64,000 nt of DNA from Nocardiopsis coralli (lineage in GTDB: Bacteria > Actinomycetota > Actinomycetes > Streptosporangiales > Streptosporangiaceae). Each line of letters starts with the position of its first letter. Position 1 is the first letter of the stretch. The stretch is taken from assembly GCF_014892575.1 (NCBI RefSeq), contig NZ_JADBGI010000008.1, positions 156,626 to 220,625 on the forward strand, read 5' to 3'. The position numbers and the translations under genes were made by a program. The notes below the pieces were generated by a model. The model was given only the letters and a program-made list of their open reading frames with translations. It ran no database searches and had not been told where the DNA came from. Shown one piece after another: positions 52,040 through 61,721 of this stretch.

Positions 52040-52563
52040 ACGGTCCTCCGGGCGGCGTCGCCGGGGTGCGTCGCGGTGGGGTCCTCGGGCGCAGGGCCCT
52101 GCGGGGTCGGCGCAGTGCCGGGTTCCTGCGGCTGTTCGGGGAAGACCCACGTGCGGTACGAGAAGAAGCGGAACAGGGTCCCGAGCCCGACCCCCACGAC
52201 GTTGCCCGCGATGTTCTGCGCGAGGGGCCCGTCCAGGCCCAGCACGTACAGCGAGAAGGCCTGGCACCCCAACTGGATGAGCATGCCGACGCCGTTCATC
52301 GCCAGGAACAGCACCGTCTCGCGCCCGTAGCCCGTGCGTGCGCGCGAGCCGAAGGTCCAGAACCGGTTCCCGACGAACGCCACCGCGATGGAGCAGACGG
52401 TGCCGATGACCTGGCCGGCCATCACCGGGAGGTCGGTCAGCGCCCACAGCAGGTTGGTCACGCCCAGCTGCACCACGTAGGCCATCGCGCCCACGGATCC
52501 GAACCGGGCGATCTCCCCGGCCAGTTTCGCCAGCCGGGGACGGCGTTCCAGGAATGCGCGCAC
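52036..52563 (-). CDS. GtrA-family membrane protein
   Basis: 175 aa from GTG 52563 (GGAGG ribosome site). Four helices with the GtrA hallmarks FGSVGAMAYVVQLGVTNLLW, FVGNRFWTFG and LFRFFSYRTWVF. GtrA proteins are thought to flip or transfer polyprenyl-phosphate sugars for cell-surface polysaccharides. C-terminal ~30 residues are Pro/Glu-rich and disordered. Forms a two-gene unit with 51581-52039. Confidence 0.9.
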   Translation of the reverse strand: MRAFLERRPRLAKLAGEIARFGSVGAMAYVVQLGVTNLLWALTDLPVMAGQVIGTVCSIAVAFVGNRFWTFGSRARTGYGRETVLFLAMNGVGMLIQLGCQAFSLYVLGLDGPLAQNIAGNVVGVGLGTLFRFFSYRTWVFPEQPQEPGTAPTPQGPAPEDPTATHPGDAARRTV

Positions 52564-52784
52564 GGGGCCTCCGCTCGCTCGTACAGGGGGTCGGCCGACG
52601 GTACCCGCGCCCCCAGTGCCGTGGCCACTTCGGACCCCCACCCTGCCACGCCCTAGACTTTCTCTCGGGGGAACCGCTGTTGACCCCGGCCGCGGGTTCC
52701 GAGCCCTGCACCGGAGGGCCAGGTACCGCCGTGCGCGTGCGGAACCGTCCCGTCACCGCGGCGTCGAGCATGAACTGAGGAACT

Positions 52785-53942
52785 GTGAGCGAGCACAACC
52801 GCACCGTCCCCCGCGTCGGCATGGTGGGCGGGGGCCAACTCTCCCGCATGACCCATCAGGCCGGCATCGGCCTGGGCGTGCACTTCTCGGTCCTGGCGGC
52901 CGACCCGGCCGACAGCGCCGCCCTGGTCTGCGGGGACGTCGCCCTGGGCGACGACCGCGGCCTCGACGACGTCCTGGCCTTCGCCAAGGACCGCGACGTG
53001 GTGACCTTCGACCACGAGCACGTGCCCGAACCCGTCCTGCGTGCGGTCGAGGAGGCCGGCGGTCTGCTGCGCCCGGGCCGCGACGCCCTGCGTTTCGCAC
53101 AGGACAAGCTCCGCATGCGCACCCGCATGAGCGAGCTGGGCGCCCCGTCGCCCCGGTGGCGCGCCGTCACCACCCTCGACCACGTGTCCTCCTTCGCCGA
53201 GGAGGCCGGGTGGCCGGTGGTGCTCAAGGCCGCGCGCGGGGGTTACGACGGCAAGGGCGTCTGGGTCGTCGGAGGGCCCGAGGAGGCACGTGAGGTCGTG
53301 GACCGGGCGGCCGCCGAGGAGGTGCCGCTCCTGGTCGAGGAGAAGGTCGCCTTCTCCCGCGAGCTCGCCGTCCAGGTCGCGCGTTCCCCGCACGGGCAGG
53401 TCGCCGTCTACCCGGTCGTGGAGACCGTGCAGCGCGGCGGGATCTGCCACGAGGTGATCGCCCCCGCCCCGGGTCTGGCCGAGGAGAAGGCCACCCGCGC
53501 GCAGGAACTGGCCATCGAGATCGCCCACGCCCTCGAGGTCACCGGTGTGCTGGCCGTGGAGCTGTTCGAGACCGCCGACGGGGTGGTCGTCAACGAGCTC
53601 GCGATGCGCCCGCACAACTCCGGCCACTGGAGCATCGAGGGCGCGCGCACGTCCCAGTTCGAACAGCACCTGCGGGCCGTCCTGGACCTTCCGCTGGGTT
53701 CGCCCCGCACCAACGCCCCCTTCACCGTCATGGCCAACCTGCTGGGCGGTGAGGACCCCGACGTCTACAGCCGCTACCTGCACGTGATGGCCAAGGACCC
53801 CGAGGTGAAGGTGCACTTCTACGGCAAGGACGTGCGTCCGGGCCGCAAGATCGGGCACGTCACGGTGGCGGGCGACGACCACCGGGACCTCCTGGACCGT
53901 GCCCGCGACGCCGCCGCCTACCTGCGAGGAGACCAGCAGTGA
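52785..53942 (+). CDS. purK: 5-(carboxyamino)imidazole ribonucleotide synthase
   Basis: 385-aa ATP-grasp enzyme making N5-CAIR from AIR, bicarbonate and ATP. N-terminal [23 protein letters not shown]-grasp segments [18 protein letters not shown] and [15 protein letters not shown], and the metal/active region [21 protein letters not shown] plausible -10 (TAGACT, 52654-52659) lies about 125 bases upstream. Overlaps purE (GTGA). Confidence 0.96.
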   Translation: MSEHNRTVPRVGMVGGGQLSRMTHQAGIGLGVHFSVLAADPADSAALVCGDVALGDDRGLDDVLAFAKDRDVVTFDHEHVPEPVLRAVEEAGGLLRPGRDALRFAQDKLRMRTRMSELGAPSPRWRAVTTLDHVSSFAEEAGWPVVLKAARGGYDGKGVWVVGGPEEAREVVDRAAAEEVPLLVEEKVAFSRELAVQVARSPHGQVAVYPVVETVQRGGICHEVIAPAPGLAEEKATRAQELAIEIAHALEVTGVLAVELFETADGVVVNELAMRPHNSGHWSIEGARTSQFEQHLRAVLDLPLGSPRTNAPFTVMANLLGGEDPDVYSRYLHVMAKDPEVKVHFYGKDVRPGRKIGHVTVAGDDHRDLLDRARDAAAYLRGDQQ

Positions 53943-54475
53943 CCGCCGAGGACCAGCCCCGTGTGGGCATCGTGATGGGGTCGGACTCCGACTGGCCGGT
54001 GATGCGCGAGGCCGCCGACGCCCTGCGCGAGTTCGACGTCCCCTTCGAGGCCGACGTCGTCTCGGCGCACCGGATGCCGCACGAGATGATCTCCTACGGG
54101 AGCGAGGCCGCCGGGCGCGGGCTGAGCGCGATCATCGCCGGTGCCGGGGGCGCCGCCCACCTGCCCGGGATGCTCGCGTCGGTGACCACGCTCCCGGTGA
54201 TCGGGGTGCCCGTCCCGCTCAAGCACCTGGACGGGATGGACTCGCTGCTCTCGATCGTGCAGATGCCCGCGGGCGTGCCGGTGGCCACGGTCGCGGTCGG
54301 GGCCGCCCGCAACGCCGGCCTGCTGGCGGTGCGGATGCTGGCCGCCCAGGACCCGGAACTGACCGAGCGCATGGCCCGGTACCAGGAGGAGCTCAAGTCG
54401 CAGGCCCACGCCAAGGGCGAGCGGCTGCGGCGCGAGGTCGCCGACGGCCAGAAGACGACCGGCTTCGGATTCTGA
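53939..54475 (+). CDS. purE: N5-CAIR mutase
   Basis: 178-aa class I PurE. Catalytic motifs [21 protein letters not shown] and [15 protein letters not shown], with [20 protein letters not shown]. Converts N5-CAIR to CAIR in de novo purine synthesis. GTG 53939 overlaps the purK stop, so the two are translationally coupled. A hairpin follows at 54495-54537. Confidence 0.96.
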   Translation: MTAEDQPRVGIVMGSDSDWPVMREAADALREFDVPFEADVVSAHRMPHEMISYGSEAAGRGLSAIIAGAGGAAHLPGMLASVTTLPVIGVPVPLKHLDGMDSLLSIVQMPAGVPVATVAVGAARNAGLLAVRMLAAQDPELTERMARYQEELKSQAHAKGERLRREVADGQKTTGFGF

Positions 54476-54494
54476 CCTTCCCCACGACGCACCA

Positions 54495-54537
54495 CGGGCC
54501 CGGGGCGCGGCGGATTCAAGCGCTCGCCCCGGGCCCG
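54495..54537. terminator. Hairpin terminator between purE and the TNT-domain gene
   Basis: Arms CGGGCCCGGGGCG (54495-54507) and CGCCCCGGGCCCG (54525-54537), a perfect 13-bp stem between convergent genes. Confidence 0.88.
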
Positions 54538-54551
54538 ACGTGTGTCCGGGG

Positions 54552-55268
54552 TCAGAACCGCACGCGCTGGGCCTGCTCCACGCACAGTTCGGCAGGGCGT
54601 TCCCGCACGTAATCGGCGTGCATGAGCTGGGCGGCGGAGGCGTGGGTGTCGGCCTCCACCCCCGGCAGGCCGTCGGCCGGGACGAGGATCTGTTCGCCGC
54701 CCCCGGGCTGCTCGAAGTGGGGCGCGATCGGGCCGGTGAGGGCTTCGAAGCCGGTGGTGACCTCGTAGCACGAGTAGTTGTGCTCGTTGCCCTGCGGCCA
54801 GGTGTTGAGGGAGTCCGGCGGCAGGGCCCGCTCCTCGAACGGTGCCCCGGCGGGCGCGAGGAACGTGCCGTGCGGTGATCCGAAGCGGTCGAGCAGGTCG
54901 CCCTCCTCCAGGTCGACCGGTTCGGTGACCGGCTCTCCGTCCTCGACCGCGAACCCGTCGTGTGGCGGGTAGTCCCAGGTGTCGCCGGAGCTGCGCCAGG
55001 TCTCCAGGAACTCCCTCGGGGACAGGGAACCGAAGGGTTCGTAGCCGCTGGTGAGCTGGGCGACGGGGCCGTCCTCGGGCAATTCGGCCGGGCCGAGCCG
55101 CGGGTCGCCGCACACGTACCGTTCCAGGTCCTCGGCGGAGGGCGGGGACGCCGGCACGGGGCAGTCGACGGGGGCGGGGCCGGGCGCGGCGTCGGCGTGC
55201 ACCGGGGCCGCGGCCCCCACCAGGAGCGCGGCGCACACGGCCGGAGGTCGGAGGGCGGAGAGCTTCAC
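54552..55268 (-). CDS. Secreted TNT-domain protein (NAD+ glycohydrolase type toxin)
   Basis: 238 aa. Sec signal peptide (MKLSALRPPAVCAALLVGAA, cleavage near APVHADA). The mature protein contains a TNT fold like the C-terminal domain of the Mycobacterium tuberculosis necrotizing toxin CpnT: YPPHDGFAVEDGEPV, LLDRFGSPHGTFLAPAG, PFEERALPPDSLNTW, NYSCYEVTTGF, GPIAPHFEQPGGGEQILVP. The Arg of DRFGS and the Gln of PGGGEQ correspond to residues important in TNT NADases. It is free-standing, without the channel domain of CpnT or a recognisable immunity gene beside it. Four mature Cys suggest disulfides. Toxicity is inferred from family. Confidence 0.82.
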   Translation of the reverse strand: MKLSALRPPAVCAALLVGAAAPVHADAAPGPAPVDCPVPASPPSAEDLERYVCGDPRLGPAELPEDGPVAQLTSGYEPFGSLSPREFLETWRSSGDTWDYPPHDGFAVEDGEPVTEPVDLEEGDLLDRFGSPHGTFLAPAGAPFEERALPPDSLNTWPQGNEHNYSCYEVTTGFEALTGPIAPHFEQPGGGEQILVPADGLPGVEADTHASAAQLMHADYVRERPAELCVEQAQRVRF

Positions 55269-55364
55269 GTGTGTTTCCTTCTCGGCTGGTCATCGTGTTC
55301 GGTCAATGACCGAGAGTAGCCGAGCGGGGTCGGTTCCGCCGGGGTTCCGAGGTGCCCCCGGGGC

Positions 55365-55940
55365 TCAGGCGGGCCGGGGGCGCACGAGCAGGTGGAGGCC
55401 CTCGACGGCCTGGTCGACGGTCGGCAGGCCCTCGGGGTCGACCAGGTACTGGAGGACGTATCCGGAGACGACGTTGTAGACCATCGAACCCAGGCCCGCC
55501 GCGGTGGCGTCGTCGACGTCGTCGGGGGTGGTGTCCAGCAACAGGGCGGCCATCTCCCGGCGTGCGCGCACGATGCCCTCACGCAGGGGGCAGCCGATGT
55601 CGTCGTCGAACTGGGCCTGGGTGAACGCCTGGACGCTGGCCACCATGAGGTCCCGGTTCTCGGGCAGGGTCGCGAAGAGCGTGCGGAGCAGGACGTGCAC
55701 GCGCTGGTCCGGACTCTCGGTGCGTGAGGTCTCCAGGGCGCGTTCGAACACGTCGCCCCACTCGCCGGTCGCCTCGATCACCGCGGTGTTCAGCAGCTTG
55801 TCCTTCGACCCGAAGTGGTAACCGATGGACGCCAGGTGCGCACCGGAGGCGGCGGCGATGTCGCGCGCGGTCGTCCTGCCGTATCCCTTCTCCACCAGGC
55901 ACTGCTTGGCGCCGGCGAGCAGGTCCTCACGTTGACTCAT
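55365..55940 (-). CDS. TetR-family repressor
   Basis: 191 aa. N-terminal helix-turn-helix (TTARDIAAASGAHLASIGYHFGSKDKLL, residues ~22-50); all-helical ligand domain follows. Divergent from the MFS exporter at 56012, with only 71 bp between the starts and several palindromes there, so it most likely represses that transporter and responds to its substrate. Confidence 0.92.
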   Translation of the reverse strand: MSQREDLLAGAKQCLVEKGYGRTTARDIAAASGAHLASIGYHFGSKDKLLNTAVIEATGEWGDVFERALETSRTESPDQRVHVLLRTLFATLPENRDLMVASVQAFTQAQFDDDIGCPLREGIVRARREMAALLLDTTPDDVDDATAAGLGSMVYNVVSGYVLQYLVDPEGLPTVDQAVEGLHLLVRPRPA

Positions 55941-55961
55941 GGGCCCACCGTAACAGTCTTG

Positions 55962-56011
55962 AACGTACGTACATATTGACGGTCGATTTTGACGGACGTA
56001 CGATCAAAATC
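55962..56011. promoter_or_regulatory. TetR operator region between tetR and the MFS exporter
   Basis: Two elements. A perfect inverted repeat GATTTTGA-N11-TCAAAATC (55985-56011) ends directly at the exporter ATG. Two ACGTACG cores lie at 55963-55969 and 55996-56002, the second inside the spacer of the inverted repeat. Position and symmetry suit a TetR operator overlapping both promoters. Confidence 0.6.
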
Positions 56012-57562
56012 ATGAACACGGAACCCCGGAACCGTGCCGGTCCCCGAACGTGGGCTGGCGCCGTCCTCCTGCTCCTGCCCGCGCTGCTCGTCTCCATGGA
56101 CATCTCGGTGCTCTTCGTCGCCGCACCGGCCGTGGTCGAGGACCTCGACCCCACCGCCACCCAGTGGCTGTGGATGATGGACGTCTACGGCTTCGTCCTG
56201 GCGGGGCTGCTCATCACCATGGGCGCGCTCGGCGACCGCATCGGCCGCCGTCGCCTGCTGCTCGTCGGCGCCCTCGCCTTCGGCGCCGCCTCGGCCCTGC
56301 TCGCCGCCGCACCCTCCCCGGAGCTCTTCATCACCGGACGGGTCCTGCTCGGCGTCGGCGCCGCGACCCTGGCCCCGTCCACGCTGTCCCTGCTCCGTGC
56401 GATGTTCACCGACCCAGCCCAGCGCCGCACCGCCGTGGGCATGTGGACCGTCGCCTTCGCCGGGGGAGCGGTGATCGGCCCCGTCATCGGCGGGGTGCTC
56501 CTGGAGTTCTTCTGGTGGGGCTCGGTCTTCCTCATCAACCTGCCGGTCATGGCCGTGCTCCTGGCCGCCGGCCCCTTCCTGCTGCCGGAGTACCGGGGCA
56601 CGGAACGCTCCGCCTTCGACCTGCCCGGGGCGGCGGCCTCGCTCGTGGCCGTCATCGGCCTGGTCCAGGCGGCCAAGCGGTTCGTCGAGTACGGTGCCGA
56701 CGTCCCCGGCCTGGCCGCGCTCGCGGTCGGGGCCGCGGCCCTGGCGCTGTTCGTCCTGCGCCAGCGCCGCACCCGGCACCCGCTCGTCGACCTGACGCTG
56801 TTCACCCGGCCCGCCTTCGGGGCGTCGGTGCTCGGCAACACCGCGGTGTCCTTCGCCGTGGCCGGGCTCGGGCTCCTCACCTTCACGTTCCTGCAGGTCG
56901 TGCACGGCCTGAGCCCGCTCTTCGCCGCCCTGTACGCCCTGCCCACCGTGCTCGGGACCGTCGCCGGCGCGACCCTCGCCGGGGTCCTCGCCGACCGGGT
57001 ACGCCCCGCGGTGCTGCTGCCCGCCGGGCTGCTCGTGGGGGCGGGCGGGTTCGGGATCGTCGCCGCCGTCGGGGCCGAGACCCACCTCGCGGTCTTCGTC
57101 GGCGGCTACACCGTCGTGACCCTGGGCATCGGGGCCGTGGCCACCCTGGCCAACACCCTGATCCTGGCCACCGCCCCGCCCGAGCGCGCCGGGGCCGCGG
57201 CCGGGGTCTCCGAGACCAGCACCGAACTCGGGGCGGCCCTGGGTATCGCCACGCTGGGCACCGTGGCGAGCTCCGTCTACCGCAGCACCATGGCCGACGC
57301 CGCCCCCGACGCGGGCACGGCCGCCACCGAGACCGTCGCCGGCGCCGCTTCCGCCGCCGCGCACCTGCCGCCGCACGAGGCCGCGGCCCTGCTGTCCGCC
57401 GCCTTCGAGGCCTATACCGAGGGTGTGGGCACCGCCGCCGCGACCGGTGCCGGGGCGCTCCTGGCCATCGCCCTCGTGGCGGCCGCGTCCCTGCGGCGCC
57501 TGCCCGCGGGCACCCGGAACGAACCCGCGGACCGGGACCCGGGCGCGCCCACGCGGGTGTGA
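56012..57562 (+). CDS. MFS drug exporter, DHA2 (14-helix) family
   Basis: 516 aa from ATG 56012. Fourteen hydrophobic helices. MFS motif A appears as GALGDRIGRRRLLL between helices 2 and 3, and motif C as AGGAVIGPVIGGVLLEFFWW in helix 5. Asp in helix 1 (VSMDISVLF) matches QacA/SmvA-type exporters of cationic compounds. Divergent TetR regulator. The C-terminal tail is hydrophilic. Confidence 0.92.
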   Translation: MNTEPRNRAGPRTWAGAVLLLLPALLVSMDISVLFVAAPAVVEDLDPTATQWLWMMDVYGFVLAGLLITMGALGDRIGRRRLLLVGALAFGAASALLAAAPSPELFITGRVLLGVGAATLAPSTLSLLRAMFTDPAQRRTAVGMWTVAFAGGAVIGPVIGGVLLEFFWWGSVFLINLPVMAVLLAAGPFLLPEYRGTERSAFDLPGAAASLVAVIGLVQAAKRFVEYGADVPGLAALAVGAAALALFVLRQRRTRHPLVDLTLFTRPAFGASVLGNTAVSFAVAGLGLLTFTFLQVVHGLSPLFAALYALPTVLGTVAGATLAGVLADRVRPAVLLPAGLLVGAGGFGIVAAVGAETHLAVFVGGYTVVTLGIGAVATLANTLILATAPPERAGAAAGVSETSTELGAALGIATLGTVASSVYRSTMADAAPDAGTAATETVAGAASAAAHLPPHEAAALLSAAFEAYTEGVGTAAATGAGALLAIALVAAASLRRLPAGTRNEPADRDPGAPTRV

Positions 57563-57573
57563 GCGCACGACGG

Positions 57574-57610
57574 AGGGCCGGGCCCGACCGCGGTGGTCGG
57601 ACCCGGCCCT
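57574..57610. terminator. Hairpin terminator between the MFS exporter and ugd
   Basis: Arms AGGGCCGGGCCCGACC and GGTCGGACCCGGCCCT (one mismatch each side) around a five-base loop, between convergent genes. Confidence 0.85.
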
Positions 57611-57625
57611 CGCCGGTGTCTCGGG

Positions 57626-58939
57626 TTACTGGCGGCCGAGCGCCCGGTAGGTCCAGCCGGAGGAACGCCAGTACGTGGGGTCCAGGGCGTTGCGCCCGTC
57701 CACCATCTTGGGCTCGGCGACCACCTCGGCCAGCTCCTCGGGGCTGGCCTCCTTGAACTCGGCCCACTCGGTGAGCAGCAGCACCACGTCGGCTCCCCGC
57801 GCCGCGTCCCGCAGGCTCGGCGCGTAGTTGAGCTGAGGGTGCTCCTCACGGGCCCGGTCCATCGCCTGGGGATCGTAGACCGTCACGTGCGCGCCCAGCG
57901 ACGCGATGGTGGAGGCCACGTCCAGCGCGGGCGAGTCCCGGATGTCGTCGGAGTTGGGCTTGAACGCCGCGCCCAGCACGGCGACGGTGCGCCCGGCGAA
58001 GTTGCCGCCGATCAGCTGGCGGGCGATGTCGATCGTGCGCGCGCGGCGGCGCTGGTTGATCGCGTCGACCTCGCGCAGGAACGACAGCGCGGGCTCCACA
58101 CCCAGCTCGTCGGCGCGGGCCATGAACGCGCGGATGTCCTTGGGCAGGCACCCGCCGCCGAAGCCCAGGCCCGGGCCCAGGAACTTGCCGCCGATGCGGT
58201 CGTCGTGCGACAGCGCCTCGGCGAGCTTGATGACGTCGGCGCCCGCGACCTCGGAGACCTCGGCCATGGCGTTGATGAAGGAGATCTTGGTGGCCAGGAA
58301 CGCGTTGGCCGACACCTTCACCAGCTCGGCGGTCTGCAGGTCGGTCACGAGGAAGGGCACGCCCTCGTCGATCTGCTGCTGCCACAGCGCGCGCACGGCC
58401 TTCTCGACCCGCGGGGAGTCCGTGCCGATCACGATGCGGTTGGGGTGCAGCGTGTCCTCGACGCCGAAGCCCTCGCGGAGGAACTCCGGGCTCCACCCCA
58501 GCTCGGCCTCCTCACCGACCGGCGCCAGCGAGGACAGGCGCGCGGCCAGCGTCGCGGCGGTACCGACCGGGACGGTGGACCGGCCCACGACCACGGCCGG
58601 GCGCGTCAGGTGCGGGGCGAGCTGGTCGACCGCGGAGTTGACGTAGCTCAGGTCGGCGGCGCCGGAGTCGTCCAGCTGCGGGGTGCCGACGCAGATCAGG
58701 TGCAGGTCGGCGAACTCGGCCGCCTCGGCGAAGGAGGTGGTGAACCGCAGGCGCCCGGTCGGCAGGTTCTCGCTGAGGAGCTCGTCCAGGCCCGGCTCGA
58801 AGAAGGGGAGACGGCCCTGGCGCAGCATGTCCACCTTGGCCTCGTCGACGTCGACGCCGAGGACCTCGAAACCCATCTCGGCGAGGCACGCAGCGGTGGT
58901 GGCGCCGAGGTATCCGGTCCCGATGACCGAGACACGCAT
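57626..58939 (-). CDS. UDP-glucose 6-dehydrogenase
   Basis: 437 aa from ATG 58939, which places the Rossmann motif RVSVIGTGYLGATTAACLAE at the N-terminus; GTG 58957 with an AAGGGA ribosome site is also possible. NAD-binding and central domains with the catalytic Cys in GFGGGCLPKDIRAF, Lys in ELVKVSANAFLATKISFINA, and C-terminal UDP-binding domain AVLGAAFKPNSDDIRDSPA. Produces UDP-glucuronate for surface polysaccharides. A UDP-mannose/N-acetyl variant cannot be excluded from sequence alone. Confidence 0.9.
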   Translation of the reverse strand: MRVSVIGTGYLGATTAACLAEMGFEVLGVDVDEAKVDMLRQGRLPFFEPGLDELLSENLPTGRLRFTTSFAEAAEFADLHLICVGTPQLDDSGAADLSYVNSAVDQLAPHLTRPAVVVGRSTVPVGTAATLAARLSSLAPVGEEAELGWSPEFLREGFGVEDTLHPNRIVIGTDSPRVEKAVRALWQQQIDEGVPFLVTDLQTAELVKVSANAFLATKISFINAMAEVSEVAGADVIKLAEALSHDDRIGGKFLGPGLGFGGGCLPKDIRAFMARADELGVEPALSFLREVDAINQRRRARTIDIARQLIGGNFAGRTVAVLGAAFKPNSDDIRDSPALDVASTIASLGAHVTVYDPQAMDRAREEHPQLNYAPSLRDAARGADVVLLLTEWAEFKEASPEELAEVVAEPKMVDGRNALDPTYWRSSGWTYRALGRQ

Positions 58940-59193
58940 ACGTTCTGCTTCGACCACTGGTGGTGTCCCTTCTTCCTTGCTGTCCGCGCTCGTGTGCTTC
59001 TTGTGCCCGTTGGACCCGTCCAGCATCCGTGCAAGGAGGGGCGAAACGGACATTTGGCTGTGGTGATCGGGTGACCCCCACCGAGGCGGGGCAACACCTT
59101 ACGCGCCGCGGAAAGTCGTACGACCGAACACGGCGTGAACAGTCAGTCGTTCAGATTACCGGCGAGTTCGGACGTTCCGACCACCGGCCTGCC

Positions 59194-59874
59194 TCAGACC
59201 GGGTCGTCACCGTGGGCCCGGCTCCGTCCGGCCTCATCTTCCAACGGGCTCCAGGAGGCCCCGTCCTCGCCACGCCGGAAGGGGGTGGTGGTCTTGTCGG
59301 GGTCGCCCTGCAGCCCGCTGCCGCGCGGCGGGGGCGGAGGAGGAGGCGGAGGACGGTGCTCGGGAACGGTGTCCCCGGCGGGTCCGTAGAGGTCGGGGGC
59401 GGCCGGTTCCTCCACGGGTGCGGAACGGTACCGGCCGCGGTCGTCGCCTGTCGCGGCGGCCCCGCCCGGCACGACGTACAGGGCGTGCCATCGGGTCGGT
59501 GTCAGCGCCGAGCCGAAGAGCAGGACCCCCAACGGGAGCGCGACGGCCAGTCCCGGGCCGGACGGGTACAGGAAACTCTCCTGGTTGAGCCAGCCCAGGG
59601 CCGGCCCCATCGACTGCGGAGCCACCGCCGGCCACAGCGCGATCGCCGCCAGCAGCAGGCCGCCGGTGGCGGCGATCAGGGGGGAGACCCGCGTGGCGAC
59701 CAGCCCTGCGCCCACGGCGCCGACCGCAGCGAGCAGCACGGCGGCCGAGACCGTCGCGAACGAGACGGTTCCGCCGGCCAGCTGCGGCAACTGTTCGGCC
59801 GACCAGGAGACCGCACCCCAGAGGGCGGGGGCGAGCGCGGCACCGATGAGCAGGCCGACCAGATGGCGGAGCAC
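59194..59874 (-). CDS. Hypothetical membrane protein with proline-rich tail
   Basis: 226 aa. Four hydrophobic helices within residues 1-132 and a hydrophilic C-terminus containing a run of nine prolines and many Gly, Asp and Arg. No family recognised. Follows the LCP gene by 11 bp in the same orientation, suggesting a shared transcript and a cell-envelope role. Confidence 0.7.
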   Translation of the reverse strand: MLRHLVGLLIGAALAPALWGAVSWSAEQLPQLAGGTVSFATVSAAVLLAAVGAVGAGLVATRVSPLIAATGGLLLAAIALWPAVAPQSMGPALGWLNQESFLYPSGPGLAVALPLGVLLFGSALTPTRWHALYVVPGGAAATGDDRGRYRSAPVEEPAAPDLYGPAGDTVPEHRPPPPPPPPPRGSGLQGDPDKTTTPFRRGEDGASWSPLEDEAGRSRAHGDDPV

Positions 59875-59885
59875 GGGGAACCTTC

Positions 59886-61433
59886 CTACGAGCAGATGTT
59901 GTCCTCGGCGGTCGAGGTGGTGGCCGAGCCCTCGGACTCCTCCGGAAGCTCGGTGGGGGTCTCCTCGGCTTCCTCTTCCTCCGCCGGTTCCGCGTCGGCC
60001 TCGGCAGCGGGGGCGTCGAACGACGTGTAGTTGAATCCGATCACGATCTGGAGTTCGCCGTCCAGCGTGTCCTCTTCCACAGCTTCGGAACCGTCGATCA
60101 GCCCGGACACGTAGGCGGCCTCCTCGGCCATGTCCGGCCCGTACCGCACCTGGGTCCCGGCCAGGTCCCGGCTGGTCCAGTTCTCGGCCTCACCGGTGAG
60201 CTCGAACCCGGCCTGCGACAGCTGCGCGTCGAGCTCGGCGCCGACGCCGGGGGAGGCGGTGCCGTTGAAGACTCGCACCGGGATGTCGGTCGGGGTCGGC
60301 TCGGAGTCCTCGTCCTCCGCGGCGGCCTCCTCCTCGTCGCCGACGGGGCGGTCGGCCTGGATGTCGGCGAACAGGTCGCGGGCGGCGGGCTCGTCCCACA
60401 GCACGGCGACGTCGCCGCGCTCGGTCCAGTGCTCCATGTCGGCGATGGGCACCTGCGCGAAGTCCACGGCGCCCAGGTCGAGGCCGCGCATCTGGTGGCC
60501 GAGCTCGTTGAGGGCGGCGGTGTCCAGGCTCTCGTCCACCGTCAGAGACGACAGCGAGGTCTGCAGGAACGAGGTGAGCTTGGCGGGGTCGGAGAGCGTC
60601 TCGGTGCTCAGCGCCCGGTCCATCATCGCCGCGACGACCTGCTGCTGGCGGTCGATGCGGTCCAGGTCGCCGCGTTCGGTCGCGCGGGTGCGGGAGAACG
60701 CCAGGGCCTCGGTACCGTCCACCTCGTGGGTCCCGGCCTCCAGGTCGAGCTTGGCCTTGGGGTCCTCGATGTCCTCCTCCAGGCACACCTCGACGCCGCC
60801 GAGCGAGTCGACGACGTCCACGAACCCGGTGAAGTCCACCTCGACGTAGTGGTCGATACGTACCCCGGTCACCGACTCCACGGTCTCCACCGACTTCTGC
60901 GGGCCGCCGTAGGCGTAGGCGGCGTTGATCTTGTCCTCGCCCTCGCCGGGGATGTCCACCCACAGGTCGCGGGGGAGACCCACGACGGTGACACGGTCGC
61001 GGTCGTGGTTGAGGTGCACGAGCATGATCGCGTCGGAGCGCTGGCCGGGGGTCGAACCGACACTGAGCGCGTTCTGGTCCTCGCTGCTCATGTCGTCGCG
61101 GCCGTCGGAGCCGATCACCAGGAAGGTCAGCGCCCCCGAGTCGTTGTCGGGGCGGTCGTCCTCGGCCAGGCCCCCGAACACGTCGGAGCGGTTGATGTTG
61201 CCCGAGACCCACTCGGTGGCGCCCCAGGAGATGCCCGAGGCCAGCAGCACGAGTACGGAGAGAGCGCTCATCAGGAGAAGGCCGGTGCGCCGTCGCCGGG
61301 CACCGGCCGAAGGGACCGTGAATCGTCCGCTGCGGGGGGAGCGGCGCCTCTCGGGTGGCAGGGGTTGTGAGCGCTCACGCCGGAACTCACCCGCCGACCC
61401 CTGCTGTCCGGCGTTGTCGTCGCTCATCGACAT
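59886..61433 (-). CDS. LytR-CpsA-Psr (LCP) family cell-wall polymer ligase
   Basis: 515 aa (ATG 61433 or 61427). Basic cytoplasmic N-terminus, membrane helix (~50-72), LCP domain with FLVIGSDGRDD, RSDAIMLVHLNHDRDRVTVV, PRDLWVDIPGEGEDKINAAY and FSRTRATERGDLDRIDRQQQ (the Arg/Asp residues that bind polyprenyl pyrophosphate), followed by a LytR_C domain (~385-480, IPVRVFNGTASPGVGAELDA) and an acidic tail. Transfers glycopolymers from lipid carriers to peptidoglycan or galactan. Probably cooperates with the polysaccharide enzymes around it. Confidence 0.92.
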   Translation of the reverse strand: MSMSDDNAGQQGSAGEFRRERSQPLPPERRRSPRSGRFTVPSAGARRRRTGLLLMSALSVLVLLASGISWGATEWVSGNINRSDVFGGLAEDDRPDNDSGALTFLVIGSDGRDDMSSEDQNALSVGSTPGQRSDAIMLVHLNHDRDRVTVVGLPRDLWVDIPGEGEDKINAAYAYGGPQKSVETVESVTGVRIDHYVEVDFTGFVDVVDSLGGVEVCLEEDIEDPKAKLDLEAGTHEVDGTEALAFSRTRATERGDLDRIDRQQQVVAAMMDRALSTETLSDPAKLTSFLQTSLSSLTVDESLDTAALNELGHQMRGLDLGAVDFAQVPIADMEHWTERGDVAVLWDEPAARDLFADIQADRPVGDEEEAAAEDEDSEPTPTDIPVRVFNGTASPGVGAELDAQLSQAGFELTGEAENWTSRDLAGTQVRYGPDMAEEAAYVSGLIDGSEAVEEDTLDGELQIVIGFNYTSFDAPAAEADAEPAEEEEAEETPTELPEESEGSATTSTAEDNICS

Positions 61434-61721
61434 CCCCGTCCCAACCCCGTCAACGGTGCTCTTCTCCCTAGGTTGTCACCCGAATCCCCGAAGGACGCGG
61501 GATGTCAACGCTGGGCGTGTTGTTGCCCCTTTGGGTCGGACGCACACGGGGGCGGAACCGTTCGAGGGGAACCCAAAATCCGCGAAAGGCGTGCCCGTCC
61601 GGGGCGGACGGGAAACGCGGGGAGAAGGGGCCGGGAGGCCTGCTCCGCGGAGGTGCGGCCCGGCCCCGCGCGTGCAGTACCGTTGGGGCGTTCCAACCCC
61701 TTTTGATCCTGGGAAGTACCT

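Noticed and set aside
52653..53882. Antisense open frame of 409 codons opposite purK
   Set aside because: Shadow of the strongly supported purK gene.
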